A stretch of 64,000 nt of DNA from Amazonocrinis nigriterrae CENA67 (GCF_016056305.1 NZ_JAECZC010000001.1:285632-349631), one strand, 5' to 3'; positions 19,147 through 30,106 are shown, counted from the stretch's first letter. Notes: generated by a model not told the origin, from the sequence alone. Numbers and translations are program-made.

Positions 19147-19602
19147 CTAATCTTGACATAATTCATAAGCCGAGTAAGCCTCAAATTTACCGTATAGTAA
19201 GCGTTGAATTATCGCCTCTAGATCCTCAATCATGTAAGGTTTGCTGATGTACTCATCAAAACCTGCCATGAGAATCTGTTCTTGATCCTCTTTAGTAGCT
19301 AAAGCTGTAACTGCCACCACTGGAATGTGGTAGGTTAGCGGATCTTGTTTTAATTGACGCATAACATCAATTCCACTTAGACCTGGTAGCAGAATATCTA
19401 ACATGATCAAGTCTGGCTGATACTCTTTTGCCACTACCAGCGTTGTGGAACTGTCTGCTTGACAAATGAATCTACAGCCAAGTGACTCAAGAGCATAACT
19501 CATCAACAGTAGACTATCATCATGATCTTCTACTACCAACACTAATGGTTGCTGAGAGTTGTGCTTCTTTTGATCACTCATAAATGAATGTGCCAGATAC
19601 AT
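19147..19602 (-). CDS. Single-domain response regulator
   Basis: 151 residues. Receiver domain with VVEDHDDSL, phospho-acceptor Asp in LIMLDILLPGLSG, VVAVTALA and EYISKPY. No output domain. The start at 19602 is chosen because GGAG lies five bases before that ATG; the next Met (19581) lacks a ribosome binding site. It is convergent with the hybrid kinase, 24 bases apart. Likely a phosphate receiver in the island's relay; partner not provable from sequence. Confidence 0.88.
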   Translation of the reverse strand: MYLAHSFMSDQKKHNSQQPLVLVVEDHDDSLLLMSYALESLGCRFICQADSSTTLVVAKEYQPDLIMLDILLPGLSGIDVMRQLKQDPLTYHIPVVAVTALATKEDQEQILMAGFDEYISKPYMIEDLEAIIQRLLYGKFEAYSAYELCQD

Positions 19603-20583
<981 letters not shown>

Positions 20584-20780
20584 CCTCTCTTCAAAGTAGG
20601 CATCCGTACAAAAGTGTGTTTAACTAGCTAAGTAGCCGCCATCAACTGCCTAGACAATAACGAATCAAAACCCTTTGTGTCTTAGTGTCTTAGTGGTTAT
20701 TTGATTTTTTTACTACTAAGGTACAAGACACAAAGTATTTTCAAGTTAGGTTAGTAGAAATCTATTGGTTTATATCCAGA

Positions 20781-21992
20781 ATGCAACATATGGAATTTGA
20801 TTACTTTAGAAATAATGAAGGCAATCCTCCAAATAGTAAAGGTCAAAGCTTAATTGCTAGTGGTTGGCGACCATTTCAGCGAGATTTCGAATGGGAATTT
20901 TTATGGCAGTTGTGGCATAAAGACACACAAGAATTAACACAAAGAACTTTAAATTTAGCAAGTAGTTTTGCTGAAGTTTTAGGACGAAATAATTATACTT
21001 GGTGGGCTAACTTATTAAGCATAGCATCTGATAATACTCGCTACGAAGTTGAAAAATTTTGGAATTATATTACACCAGATCCCCAATCACCAGATCATCG
21101 CTACAAAGATGTTTTGAGTACAGAAACGCCTATCGTGCAATTTGTCAGTCGTAGCAGCATTCCCATTGATTATGTTCTGAATCGGCTGCAAGAAATTACT
21201 GTTTTACGGGTTTTACATCTTTTAGAGCGCCCTGATATTATTACCCAATATTATTTAGAAAGAGATTTTTACTTTCCTGTCGATAAATTTGTGAGTTGGG
21301 AGCGTTTAGACGTTGTTAATACAGTTTATGCTTATTGGTCAAAGCATGACATTTGGCTACAAATTGAACTTTATGATCGCGGGCGACGACAATATACTTT
21401 AATGTCGAAAAATATCTCGCCATTGATTAACAAAGCGACTTACGATTTAGCAGTCATGCTGAGTGGATATCAAAGTCGTGTAGGGAAGGTTCATAGTCAA
21501 TTTCCCATTAAGACTTTTCCAGCAGATATTCAAAACTTTACCGACACAGTACAACAGGCAGTACTCAATCAAAATCAGTTAGCAGTTGTGGTACATGGAG
21601 AACCAGGTACAGGTAAAACTGCCTGGACACAAGCAGTAGCAAAAGAAATTCTTGTACCTTTAGGGTATGTGATTTTTATTTTAGATCATGATGCGATCGC
21701 TAACTTTGTCCCACCGGCTTATTTAGAGCGAATTTGTATCATCATCAACGAAGCTGATAACTTGGCACAAAATCGGGCATCTGAAGTAGCACAATATAAT
21801 AACAAAACAGAACATATCTTAAGTTTGCTGGATGGTACTTTGTACCAAAGTGTAATTGATGATTCTGGTATTCACATCAAGCAGCGGTTAGTTGTTTTGA
21901 TGACTTGTAACACCACTGAAAGATTAGATCCAGCAATGTTGCGGAAAGGAAGAGTAGATTTGATGTGTGAATTTTGCCAACGATTTGTTTAA
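20781..21992 (+). CDS. AAA-type ATPase, cyanobacterial
   Basis: 403 residues. The N-terminal ~245 residues (rich in Trp/Tyr, e.g. WRPFQRDFEWEFLWQLW) are of a type I cannot assign. The AAA core is at the C-terminus: Walker A GEPGTGKTAWTQA (about 273-285), a Walker B in which the usual DE is NE (ICIIINEADNL), sensor 1 VVLMTCNTTERL and an Arg-finger region PAMLRKGRVD. The Asn for Asp in Walker B could lower Mg2+ binding but NE is tolerated in some AAA proteins. Convergent with the AvaI-like restriction gene, 41 bases apart. Client unknown. Confidence 0.8.
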   Translation: MQHMEFDYFRNNEGNPPNSKGQSLIASGWRPFQRDFEWEFLWQLWHKDTQELTQRTLNLASSFAEVLGRNNYTWWANLLSIASDNTRYEVEKFWNYITPDPQSPDHRYKDVLSTETPIVQFVSRSSIPIDYVLNRLQEITVLRVLHLLERPDIITQYYLERDFYFPVDKFVSWERLDVVNTVYAYWSKHDIWLQIELYDRGRRQYTLMSKNISPLINKATYDLAVMLSGYQSRVGKVHSQFPIKTFPADIQNFTDTVQQAVLNQNQLAVVVHGEPGTGKTAWTQAVAKEILVPLGYVIFILDHDAIANFVPPAYLERICIIINEADNLAQNRASEVAQYNNKTEHILSLLDGTLYQSVIDDSGIHIKQRLVVLMTCNTTERLDPAMLRKGRVDLMCEFCQRFV

Positions 21993-22033
21993 ATGCCTCT
22001 ACACCAAAATTTATTATTAGGTAGCTGTAACTT

Positions 22034-23008
22034 TTAAAGTTTGCACAACCAACGAGAAATAGATGCAACTTGGTTTTCCTGATTCAAGTTAGCAGCATTA
22101 CTGAGAGTGCCATTTTCCAGTTGATTCCAGATTTCACCCGCCATCCTTTTTGCAATTGCTGAACCCACAAAAAAAGTGAAAGGTGAATGCTCAACTTTGG
22201 CAAATGCTTCGCGTATACGATTTAGTGCTGCTTGTGCAGTTTTCCAATGTTCATCTGCACCTGCGGGATCTATACCCCCTTTCAATTCACCAAGCGCGAT
22301 AACATAAGGCGCAACTACAGATGGTTCAATTGCACTTGATTTATTGGCTACTAACTCTGATGGAGCAAGGTTAAACAAACAAAGATCCACATTACTCCTG
22401 ACTAACGGCACAGTTAGATTGTAAATCAATGTGCGATTACCAATCTCACTCTCCCAGCTAATTCCACGTAAAGACAACTCAATTTCTGAGTCATTATTTG
22501 TCATGGCTATCCACTTTTTAGTTTTTGAGTGTTGCCAGTGGTATTTATTACCAGCAATTGTGAGAGTTGAAAGAATTGCGCGAGTCAGTTTTCTTTGTGC
22601 TAATGCACCTCCAACATTACGCATTGAGCCACCAAGTGTATCACCACGAGTTAGCAAGAATCTAAAAACTAATTCCTCAACAAAATTTGCGCCTGCTGGC
22701 TCAAGAAAATTCTTGATCAAACCATTTATCGCTTCAATCTTGTCCTCTGGCATTAGATGTGCAAGAGATTTGTCAGATAAGCCAGCCGCAGTTAATAGTC
22801 CCATCTCAATGCCTTTAACTTTTAATAAGTCAGCAGCATTCTCAGCTTCACCAGCAGCTTCTTGAAGTGCCCTGGCTTCCGCGACGTAAGGTGTAGCACG
22901 TCGATTTTTTTCAAGCGCAAGTGCAACAAAACCTGCACGGGTTGCTTCGTAAGTTGTTACCAGATCATCAATAGATTTCAGATGGTTACGATAGGCACAC
23001 ATAGGCAT
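22034..23008 (-). CDS. Type II restriction endonuclease, AvaI/BsoBI family
   Basis: 324 residues, the size of AvaI and BsoBI (about 315-323). Family hallmarks are clear: [55 protein letters not shown], and [24 protein letters not shown], the last carrying the catalytic E-L-K of the PD-(D/E)xK-type core. Known members cut CYCGRG, so that specificity is expected. It lies 8 bases after the methylase gene and is surely co-transcribed with it. Length and catalytic residues look intact. Confidence 0.92.
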   Translation of the reverse strand: MPMCAYRNHLKSIDDLVTTYEATRAGFVALALEKNRRATPYVAEARALQEAAGEAENAADLLKVKGIEMGLLTAAGLSDKSLAHLMPEDKIEAINGLIKNFLEPAGANFVEELVFRFLLTRGDTLGGSMRNVGGALAQRKLTRAILSTLTIAGNKYHWQHSKTKKWIAMTNNDSEIELSLRGISWESEIGNRTLIYNLTVPLVRSNVDLCLFNLAPSELVANKSSAIEPSVVAPYVIALGELKGGIDPAGADEHWKTAQAALNRIREAFAKVEHSPFTFFVGSAIAKRMAGEIWNQLENGTLSNAANLNQENQVASISRWLCKL

Positions 23009-23016
23009 TTAAATTA

Positions 23017-24447
23017 TTACTTTTTCCATACATAAACGCACTTACGCAAAGGTTCGCGCCCATGATGACCCATTTGTTGACTACTATTGCCTTTATCGCT
23101 TGGTAGAAGAAGAATATTTTCAACAGTAAAACCTAATTGTTCAGCAAAGTCAGAGAGAATCATATCTACTGAAATGCTTGCACCTGCGTAGCGCACATTG
23201 TCATTTACCATAAACATAAATGCTCCAGGTTTCAAAACACGAAAGCATTCTTGTATGATGCAAGCCATTTCATAGAAATAGCCCTTTACCATTCTTGGGA
23301 TACCTTTATTGTTCAATAAACCTTGTGAGTTCTGATTTTCTAGAAATTTTAATATAGCTTGTAATAGATTTTGCGAATCAGCAATTGCCAAGGCTTTATT
23401 CCAGTCTGAATTTATAGCTAATAAATCTTTAGGGCGATTTTCAACCGTACAACTGAGCATCTTCTGTCGAAGATTAATTAATTCTGTTTCAGAAATACCA
23501 AGTAAAGCTAGTTCTAGTGCGTAGGTGCGAGTATAGTCATATCGATTACAATAGGGCGGTGATGTGATAATTGCATCGTATGAACCATCAGATAACTGTG
23601 GCATGACTTCAAGAGAAGAACCTTCACAAAGATAGATGTGACCTTGATTGTTGAAAGTTGAAAAAAGCTCAATCTGTTGTGTAGAAGGTTTTAAATCATC
23701 AAGAATTTCGTTAATTTTGTTAGTAATAGCTTTATCGAACTCTAGAATCTCACCTTTATTAAAAGGCTTCTTTCCCTGTCCACGACCAGAACGATAATCC
23801 CAACGGAGATACTGTCCATCTTTACGTGTGTAACTGACAGATTCTAAAACACAAAGCAAAGCAAATTTCAAAACTGCATGAACTCTGGTATTTTCTTGAC
23901 GACAAGCTTCAAGATATTGTTCAATTGCAGTTTTAGTTGCTTGGGGGTAAGCTCCTTTAGTAATTTTTAACTCTGGCAGTTCAATTTTGTTATCAAACTG
24001 TTTCCAAGGCTGCAACTGTAACCAGGTTTTTAACCTTTTAAAATCATCAGAGGTAAATTCAATATCTAAAATTTTTTTAGTATTGATTATCTGTTGACCT
24101 ATGGGTAACAATTCAATACCATCAGCATCAATTCCAACCTGACTAGCAGCAAATAAAGCAGTTCCACTGCCTGCGAAAGGGTCAAAAATCTTGCCTCGAG
24201 TAACTTTATATTTCTGAAACAAAAGTTCGACTAGAGAGGCAGAAAAGGCTTCCTTGTACTTGTACCACCGATAAATTGGTCTAGTTTTGTTAGCTTGAAA
24301 ACTAACTAAAAGTCGGGTAAGCGAAGGCTGAACTACGAACTTGTTTTGAAAGCGATTGTGTAATTGCTTATCAAGGTCGTCAATCTCTCCTAAACCATCA
24401 CTTTCTACTTCATGCACAATATTGGAGATGTTTGACAGACTTGTCAC
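23017..24447 (-). CDS. DNA methyltransferase partner of the AvaI-like enzyme
   Basis: 476 residues. The AdoMet site is ...[17 protein letters not shown] (about 82-98) and the catalytic motif is [18 protein letters not shown] (about 295-312); SPPY is the N4-cytosine/N6-adenine class signature and, with this motif order, an N4-cytosine product is likely. It protects the sites cut by the downstream endonuclease. The chosen start is a GTG, with conserved sequence beginning some 30 residues later, so the exact start is uncertain. Methylase-first order lets protection be established before cleavage activity. Confidence 0.9.
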   Translation of the reverse strand: MTSLSNISNIVHEVESDGLGEIDDLDKQLHNRFQNKFVVQPSLTRLLVSFQANKTRPIYRWYKYKEAFSASLVELLFQKYKVTRGKIFDPFAGSGTALFAASQVGIDADGIELLPIGQQIINTKKILDIEFTSDDFKRLKTWLQLQPWKQFDNKIELPELKITKGAYPQATKTAIEQYLEACRQENTRVHAVLKFALLCVLESVSYTRKDGQYLRWDYRSGRGQGKKPFNKGEILEFDKAITNKINEILDDLKPSTQQIELFSTFNNQGHIYLCEGSSLEVMPQLSDGSYDAIITSPPYCNRYDYTRTYALELALLGISETELINLRQKMLSCTVENRPKDLLAINSDWNKALAIADSQNLLQAILKFLENQNSQGLLNNKGIPRMVKGYFYEMACIIQECFRVLKPGAFMFMVNDNVRYAGASISVDMILSDFAEQLGFTVENILLLPSDKGNSSQQMGHHGREPLRKCVYVWKK

Positions 24448-24656
24448 GATTCTACAAATTCCTGAAAATAAACTGATTTAATTTAGTATATCAGCGCCTC
24501 TATTTACCATCTCAAACACATAATCCTTAAATAAGGTTATAAAATTTGGTCAAGTTCAAGATACAGTTCAAGCGATTGCATATGAATCTGTGGGTAATTG
24601 GCATAAATTCTCTTTCATCTGAAAATAAAGAGTAACTAGCTTTAATACTGCCGTCG

Positions 24657-25631
24657 ATGCCACAGCCTAACTCGGTCACTATCAATGATGTGCAAGCAGC
24701 ACAAAAATGTCTTTTTGGTGTTGCTCATCACACACCCGTGCTAACTTCTAGAATTGTAAACGATCGCACCAATAGTCAAGTCTTTTTTAAGTGCGAAAAT
24801 TTTCAACGCACAGGCGCTTTTAAATTTCGAGGCGCATACAACGCATTAGCACAGCTAACCAGTAGCGAAAAACAACGGGGTGTAATCACCTTTTCTTCGG
24901 GAAATCATGGACAAGCGATCGCTTTAGCTGGGAAACTGCTGAATATTCCCACAACTATTGTCATGCCTAATGATGCTCCTGCGGTGAAGCAAGCAGCAAC
25001 TCAAAGTTATGGTGCAGAAATCATTCTGTACAATCGAGAAGAAAGCAACCGCGAGAAATTAGCGCAAACTTTAGCAAGCGATCGCGGTTTGACACTCATT
25101 CCCCCTTACGATCATCCTCATATCATCGCCGGACAAGGTACAGCTGCTTTAGAACTAATTCAAGAAGTTGGTCAACTCGACTTATTATTAGTCTGTTGTG
25201 GCGGTGGCGGATTAATTTCCGGTTGTGCTATTGCGACCAAAGCACTTTTACCCGATTGTCAAGTTATTGGCGTAGAACCAGAACTAGGCGATGATGCGAC
25301 TCGTTCCTTTCACAGCAAAACTCTGCAAACTGTTAACAATCCTAATACTATTGCTGATGGCGCTCGTACTCCTAGCCTGGGAAAAATTACTTTCCCCCTA
25401 GTGCTGCATTACGTCGATGATATGGTAACAGTATCTGATTCAGCCATTGTTCGCACGATGTTTTTCTTATGGTCAAGGCTGAAAATTGTTGTTGAACCTA
25501 CCGGAGTATTGGCGGCTGCTGCTTTACTAGAAGGTGTTGTCACACGACCAAATGCAAAAATTGGTGTAATTATCAGCGGTGGTAATGTTGATTTGGCACA
25601 GGTAGGTAAATTATTTGCTCAAGGAGAATAA
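24657..25631 (+). CDS. PLP-dependent threonine dehydratase / serine racemase-like enzyme
   Basis: 324 residues, fold-type II. PLP Lys in GAFKFRGAYNAL (about 58), substrate loop SSGNHGQAIA, phosphate-binding CCGGGGLISG (about 180-189) and C-terminal IISGGNVD. The length lacks the ACT regulatory domains of biosynthetic IlvA, so a catabolic-type threonine/serine dehydratase or a serine racemase is more likely. The ATG start is clear. It is followed after 2 bases by an acetyltransferase gene with its own AAGGAG site, so the two form an operon. Confidence 0.9.
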   Translation: MPQPNSVTINDVQAAQKCLFGVAHHTPVLTSRIVNDRTNSQVFFKCENFQRTGAFKFRGAYNALAQLTSSEKQRGVITFSSGNHGQAIALAGKLLNIPTTIVMPNDAPAVKQAATQSYGAEIILYNREESNREKLAQTLASDRGLTLIPPYDHPHIIAGQGTAALELIQEVGQLDLLLVCCGGGGLISGCAIATKALLPDCQVIGVEPELGDDATRSFHSKTLQTVNNPNTIADGARTPSLGKITFPLVLHYVDDMVTVSDSAIVRTMFFLWSRLKIVVEPTGVLAAAALLEGVVTRPNAKIGVIISGGNVDLAQVGKLFAQGE

Positions 25632-25633
25632 TT

Positions 25634-26162
25634 ATGCAACCTCAGCCACTCCACCTAAAAATTCGTCCTGAAACCATTTTAGATACAGATGCGATCGCGA
25701 AAGTGAATCAACTAGCATTTGGGCAAGAAAATGAAGCGCATTTAGTCGAACGTATTCGTCAAAGCGATCGCTTTATTCCTGCACTTTCCTTAGTCGCCGA
25801 GGTTGATGGTGAAGTCGTCGGTCATATTCTTTTCAGTTATGTCGATTTGGTGGGTGAGGAAAAATTGCCTGTTTTGGCCTTAGCACCATTAGCAGTGCAT
25901 CCCCTGTTTCAAAGACAGGGTATTGGTAGGCAGCTAGTTGAAGCTGGAGTTGCGATCGCTGATACAATGCAAGAACCAAAGAGCGATCGTGCTGGGACAT
26001 CCCGGCTTCTACACTCGATTTGGTTTTAAGCGATCGGTGCTATACGGTATCAAGCCGCCTTTTTCAGTACCAGAAGAAGCTTTTATGATTAAACCACTCC
26101 AACAATATCAAGCAGCTTATCAGGGAATAGTCGCTTATCCCCCCGCTTTCGATGGAGTATAA
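25634..26162 (+). pseudogene. GNAT acetyltransferase broken by a frameshift
   Basis: The first frame (25634-26029) has the GNAT core: LVERIRQSDRFIP, LVAEVDGEVVGHILFS, LAPLAVHPLFQRQGIGRQLV (acetyl-CoA loop Q/R-x-x-G-x-G). Near 25977 homology moves to another frame (QRAIVLGHPGFYTRFGF ... AFDGV, ending 26162). Removing one C in the AACCAAAG stretch restores a continuous ~175-residue protein of the usual YhbS-like family (VLGHP.FY.RFGF). Either a real inactivating mutation or a single-base sequence error. It is directly downstream of the dehydratase gene. Confidence 0.8.
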
Positions 26163-26210
26163 AACCAAACAACCTTTTGATATCATGTACGGTTAAAGTT
26201 TTCAGCGAAC

Positions 26211-26572
26211 ATATAGCGATTCTCAGTTGGATGAGGTACGCTTCAACCCCACCCCCAGCCCCTCCCCGTTCACGGCTATCCATTAGTCACATCTTTCTTT
26301 ACAATCTTGAAACCCTTGTTTTATAACCATCCTATCAACTGAGGGATTAGACATACTTGACAAATTCGCGCTTATTATTCTCGCTAAAACTGCGTTTTTA
26401 TTGAGAATTAACGACGAACTAATAAGGGTTAGAAAAAACGTGAGTGAATACTCTCACAAATGTTGAGAAAGATCCGGGTAATGGATAGCCGTTCACGGGG
26501 AGGGGAGCGTTTGCAAAAAGCAAATGCGGGGTGGGGTTCCGACTGTATTGCAACGAAGTGAAAACCGCTATA
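26211..26572. mobile_element. MITE-like inverted-repeat element, family B
   Basis: Ends TATAGCGATTCTCA and, on the other strand, TATAGCGGTTTTCA, about 362 bp apart. Inside is a stronger inverted pair of 27 bp with two mismatches (26259-26285 and 26479-26505) that begins CCCCTCCCCGTT and includes GGCTATCCATTA. No coding capacity. A shorter element with similar ends is at 49220-49354. The rest of the 26163-26695 gap is repeat-like G/C-rich tract and a CCCTACTC heptamer run near 26655. Confidence 0.55.
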
Positions 26573-26695
26573 ATTCAAGACGGTTTTGTTTATTGATGAC
26601 TGTTGACTATGAGTAGTGGGATATTTTTTTATTTGCAAGTCCCTTAGTAATAGTAGATTCCCTACTCACTACTCCCCATTCCCTACTCCCTACCC

Positions 26696-27229
26696 TCACT
26701 TGTTCTCAGCTTTAACGTAACTAACTACTAAGGGTGTCAGCTGACTTTCAAGTTGAGTAATAATAGCATGGTCAAATTCTGACCAAACTCGCTTTTGACC
26801 AAAGACACAAGGTTGCAAAATACCCCATAATTCACCGTTTTGGAATAAATGCGCGTGAATTAGCGCTCGATGTCCAAAAGTTCGACGCTCAAAGTCTTTA
26901 TTAACAACTTCTGGGTTAGCGGTTTCCACATCTTCAATATAAATAGAAGGGTCAGTCCGCAGTGCCGCAGCAAATAAAGGGTCTTCTTCGGGTAATGATG
27001 GTGGTTCTAATTCCCATTTGGAAGTAATCATATTGGGAATTTCTTGATTTCTCCGCCAGCAGTAAGGAATTTTACCAAACTTAGTTTGAGGATTTCTCAG
27101 GTAAAGAAAACAGCGATCGCATTGCAATACTTCTCCCAGTGCTGGCAGGATTGCAGTCAAAATAGAATCTGGCTCGCTGTATCTATCTAAAATACTTTGT
27201 ATGGTTGCTGGTAAAGCTAAGTAAGTCAT
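26696..27229 (-). CDS. Single-domain GAF protein
   Basis: 177 residues forming one GAF domain: ILPALGEVLQCDRCFLYLRNP at about 26-46, then YCWRRNQEIPN, SIYIEDV, ALIHAHLFQNGELWGILQPCVFGQKRVW and a closing helix. The pattern (D-R-C-F-L-Y and the W-G-x-L segment) is like GAF domains of cyanobacterial kinases and guanylate cyclases; the chromophore-type Cys of cyanobacteriochromes is not evident in the expected position. It has no output domain and probably acts as a small-molecule or protein sensor in trans. Partner unknown. Confidence 0.8.
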   Translation of the reverse strand: MTYLALPATIQSILDRYSEPDSILTAILPALGEVLQCDRCFLYLRNPQTKFGKIPYCWRRNQEIPNMITSKWELEPPSLPEEDPLFAAALRTDPSIYIEDVETANPEVVNKDFERRTFGHRALIHAHLFQNGELWGILQPCVFGQKRVWSEFDHAIITQLESQLTPLVVSYVKAENK

Positions 27230-27507
27230 GAAAAGTAGATTAATTTTTTGAGTATTTTCTCAAAAATCTGCAATTCAAAACATCACCCCACCGACACAAA
27301 CACCATACGAAAATGAATGCTAGCCACAACAAGTATTCCTATGCATTATTGTGAAATCACAATGCTAAGGTCTATTTTGCGATTATTCTACTGAAAACGT
27401 ATATTTTTATTCAATTTTATTTATATTTAATACTTATTTCTTTCGGTAGAAGTAAATAAGTATTGTAATTTATAACCTTTCTATTAAGTCTTTTGATAAA
27501 TTAAATT

Positions 27508-27780
27508 ATGAACATTATAGCTTGGATAATTCTTGGTTTAATAGCCGGAGCTATAGCTAAAGCTATTTACCCTGGTCATCAGGGTGGTGGAATTATTGCA
27601 ACCATGATTCTAGGTATCATCGGTGCTATAATTGGAGGAACTATAGCCACGCTTTTAGACACAGGAAGATTACAACTAACCGCAGCAACTCTCAGTATTC
27701 CTGGTTTAATTATTGCTATTATTGGTGCAATGATTGCAATTTTTCTGTGGGGCTTAATTACTGGTCGTAGGAGTTATTAG
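27508..27780 (+). CDS. GlsB/YeaQ/YmgE-family membrane protein
   Basis: 90 residues with three membrane helices and many Gly/Ala/Ile residues: IIAWIILGLIAGAIAKAIYPG, then GGGIIATMILGIIGAIIGGTIA and LIIAIIGAMIAIFLWG. This is the transglycosylase-associated/stress-membrane family, often induced by general stress. Biochemical role unknown. Followed by a clear hairpin terminator. It opens a run of small stress-type genes. Confidence 0.88.
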   Translation: MNIIAWIILGLIAGAIAKAIYPGHQGGGIIATMILGIIGAIIGGTIATLLDTGRLQLTAATLSIPGLIIAIIGAMIAIFLWGLITGRRSY

Positions 27781-27920
27781 TTAAATATCAATAAATGCAT
27801 GGTTAGATCAAATTTTTGATAACTAACCTTTTTTATTAAATGTAATAAATTAATTATAATTATTCCGCTTAACTGAACTCAAACTCTTAACTAGTCGTCT
27901 TTAGATAACTTTAGCTAAAA

Positions 27921-27949
27921 GCCTAGGAATTCATTCCTAGGCAGTTTTT
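27921..27949 (+). terminator. Rho-independent terminator
   Basis: GCCTAGGAAT-TC-ATTCCTAGGC is a perfect 10-bp stem with a 2-base loop, followed by AGTTTTTG on the plus strand and by CTTTTAG on the minus strand, so it could serve both the GlsB-like gene and the convergent CsbD gene. Confidence 0.85.
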
Positions 27950-27988
27950 GCAACTGGTGCAAGATATCAGTTAAATCAACAAGATAAC

Positions 27989-28171
27989 TTATTTGAGAAC
28001 ATCCTTGATTTCATCTTTGATGTTTTCTGTAGTGTGAATAACTTGAGACTCATCTTGCTTGGCTTGTCCTTCAACCTTGTCAGCTGGATTGCCAGTAACT
28101 TCACCAATTGCCTCTTGTAGCTTACCTTCGATATTTTTCGCTGTTGCTTCTACTCTTTTTTCGATACTCAT
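27989..28171 (-). CDS. CsbD-family stress protein
   Basis: 60 residues, hydrophilic and helical: KRVEATAKNIEGKLQEAIGEVTGNPADKVEGQAKQ (about 5-39) is the CsbD signature (N.EGK..EA.G...). CsbD-like proteins are small stress-induced proteins of unknown mechanism. The C-terminal tail is acidic/Lys-rich. Convergent with the GlsB-like gene across a shared terminator. Confidence 0.9.
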   Translation of the reverse strand: MSIEKRVEATAKNIEGKLQEAIGEVTGNPADKVEGQAKQDESQVIHTTENIKDEIKDVLK

Positions 28172-28476
28172 AGCTTTTTATTTAAATTATTGTAACTATC
28201 AACTAGTAAATAAAATAACAGTAATATATAATTTTTTGCTCTTTCATTGGAGAGATCTTTTTTAAGCATCTCATATCTTCAGATAGATGCAGGCTAAAAT
28301 GATACGATATTTGAATATAGGACTCATATTTGAGTTCTGAACAAAACTCAGTACACTTTTATTCCTTCTTACTGTTCCCCGTTCCCTGTTCCCCGTTCCC
28401 TTCCTACGCAAATGTTTTCAGGAATCAAATCGGATTCCTATATCTTGTTTCTATATAAACTTACCCTCAAGTAAAT
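28172..28476. other. Intergenic region with CCGTTCC-type heptamers
   Basis: About 300 bases. A GTTCCCTGTTCCCCGTTCCC run sits at 28376-28402. No ORF or RNA could be supported. Confidence 0.5.
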
Positions 28477-29376
28477 TTGATTCACAGGGAAAAAATCAGA
28501 GTGGTCATAAAGCGAAAGAAAAATGTCTGGACAACAGAGATAAATGATATAATAAGGGGCGCTTGTGGTGGTTTTTTATTTGGTATCCCATTGCTATACA
28601 CAATGGAAGTTTGGTGGATTGGGTCACTTGTAAAACCACAACAAATGCTCATGGCGATCGCATTAATGTTTGCTGCGGTTTTCTTACTCAACCAGACAGA
28701 AGGATTTCGCAAACGCAAACGTAACTTGCGAATTTACGAAACACTAATAGATACCGTAGAAGCAATAGCGATCGGACTAGCTTGTTCTACCTTAGTACTA
28801 TTATTATTGCGAGAACTCACATTAGAAACATCTCTCAAAGAAGGTTTAGGTAAAATTATCTTTGAAAGTGTACCTTTTACTCTTGGTGTAGCATTATCTA
28901 ACCAGTTGTTAGGTGATACTAATAACACCAATACTCAAGCACAGACAAACAAAGTCAACAACTACAAACAGGGTGGCTTGCAAGCCACCCTTTCTGATAT
29001 GGGTGCAACCTTAATTGGTGCTACTGTAATAGCATTTAATATTGCTCCAACTGATGAAATTCCCATGCTTGCAGCCGCAGTTTCACCACCTTGGCTTTTA
29101 GCAATGATCGCTGCATCTTTAGTAATATCTTATGGCATTGTATTTCAGGCAGGCTTTTCAGACCAACAAAAACGCAGACAGCAACAGGGAATTTTTCAAA
29201 GACCATCAAGTGAAACTATTATGTCTTACTTGTTGTCCCTACTAGCAGGCGCTTTTATGCTTTGGTTCTTTCAAAAAATAAGTTTCGATGACCCTTGGAC
29301 AATGTGGTTAGACCATACCTTAGTGCTAGGTTTACCTGCAACAATTGGTGGTGCAGCTGGTAGATTAGCAATATGA
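28477..29376 (+). CDS. TIGR02587-type integral membrane protein
   Basis: Up to 299 residues with about seven hydrophobic segments (e.g. GGFLFGIPLLYTMEVWW, MAIALMFAAVFLLNQTEGF, AIGLACSTLVLLLL, ATLIGATVIAFNIAPTDEIPMLAA). The TMEVWW and APTDEIPM motifs are those I know from the TIGR02587/DUF2391 family. Start uncertain: the frame opens with TTG at 28477, and a GTG at 28501 is an alternative. The end overlaps the next gene by 4 bases (ATGA), so the two are translationally coupled. Function unknown; the pair is conserved in cyanobacteria and some other bacteria. Confidence 0.8.
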   Translation: MIHREKIRVVIKRKKNVWTTEINDIIRGACGGFLFGIPLLYTMEVWWIGSLVKPQQMLMAIALMFAAVFLLNQTEGFRKRKRNLRIYETLIDTVEAIAIGLACSTLVLLLLRELTLETSLKEGLGKIIFESVPFTLGVALSNQLLGDTNNTNTQAQTNKVNNYKQGGLQATLSDMGATLIGATVIAFNIAPTDEIPMLAAAVSPPWLLAMIAASLVISYGIVFQAGFSDQQKRRQQQGIFQRPSSETIMSYLLSLLAGAFMLWFFQKISFDDPWTMWLDHTLVLGLPATIGGAAGRLAI

Positions 29377-29771
29377 CCCAAACAGAACAAAAACCACAAC
29401 GTTCTTCAGCTGAATGGATGACATTCAGCATTGCCTCACTTATCCTAGCAGTAATTATTGGCTTAGTAGTGTACACTTGGCTAGACGACGAAAATCAACC
29501 CCCCATCCTTTCTGTTAGTAACAAACAAACAGTTAGAGAAATTGATGGACAATTTTATGTACCCTTTGAAATCGTTAATACTGGAGGAGAAACAGCTGAA
29601 TCAGTTCAGATTATCGCTGAATTACAGATTGACAGCAAAGTCGTAGAAACAGGAGAACAACAAATTGACTTTTTATCTCGTGGAGAAAAAGAAGAAGGAG
29701 CATTTATATTTAGTAAAAATCCACGCCAAGGTCAATTAACACTGCGCGTTTCCAGCTACAAATCACCCTAA
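29373..29771 (+). CDS. TIGR02588-type membrane-anchored protein
   Basis: 132 residues. One N-terminal membrane helix (about 16-36, TFSIASLILAVIIGLVVYTWL) then a beta-rich domain outside the cytoplasm (PPILSVSNKQTVREIDGQFYVPFEIVNTGGETAESVQII), like a small Ig/FN3-type module. It overlaps the upstream membrane gene by ATGA, and the pair is expected to form one complex. Function unknown. Confidence 0.8.
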   Translation: MTQTEQKPQRSSAEWMTFSIASLILAVIIGLVVYTWLDDENQPPILSVSNKQTVREIDGQFYVPFEIVNTGGETAESVQIIAELQIDSKVVETGEQQIDFLSRGEKEEGAFIFSKNPRQGQLTLRVSSYKSP

Positions 29772-30106
29772 TAATTCGTAATTCGTAATTCGTAATTCGT
29801 AATTAACTTATATATAGCAACGCGAAATCATTTGTAAAAGTCTTCTTCCTCTCTTCTTCTCCTTCTTCGCGTCCTTAGCGTCCTTTGCGGTTCGTTGAAA
29901 AGAGTATTGTTCACAACTAAAGTACTATTGTTATAGTAATGCTAAAACATTCGTGCGTGAAAATCTCTCTTGTTTCTCTCTGCGTTCTCTGCGCCTCTGC
30001 GGTTAGTTAAAATGAATTCTTTTTTAAAAATCACATAAAACACTAACTATAAGGGGCGCAAGGTGTTGCGCCCCTAAAAAATTATTACCAACCTATTTAC
30101 ACCAAA
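29772..30106. repeat. Intergenic region with TTCGTAA heptamers and common cyanobacterial repeats
   Basis: AATTCGT is repeated about four times at 29772-29803. Further on are stretches of the type CCTTAGCGTCCTTTGCGG and CTGCGCCTCTGCGGTTAGTT, which recur between genes in Nostocales. No gene or RNA seen. Confidence 0.7.
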
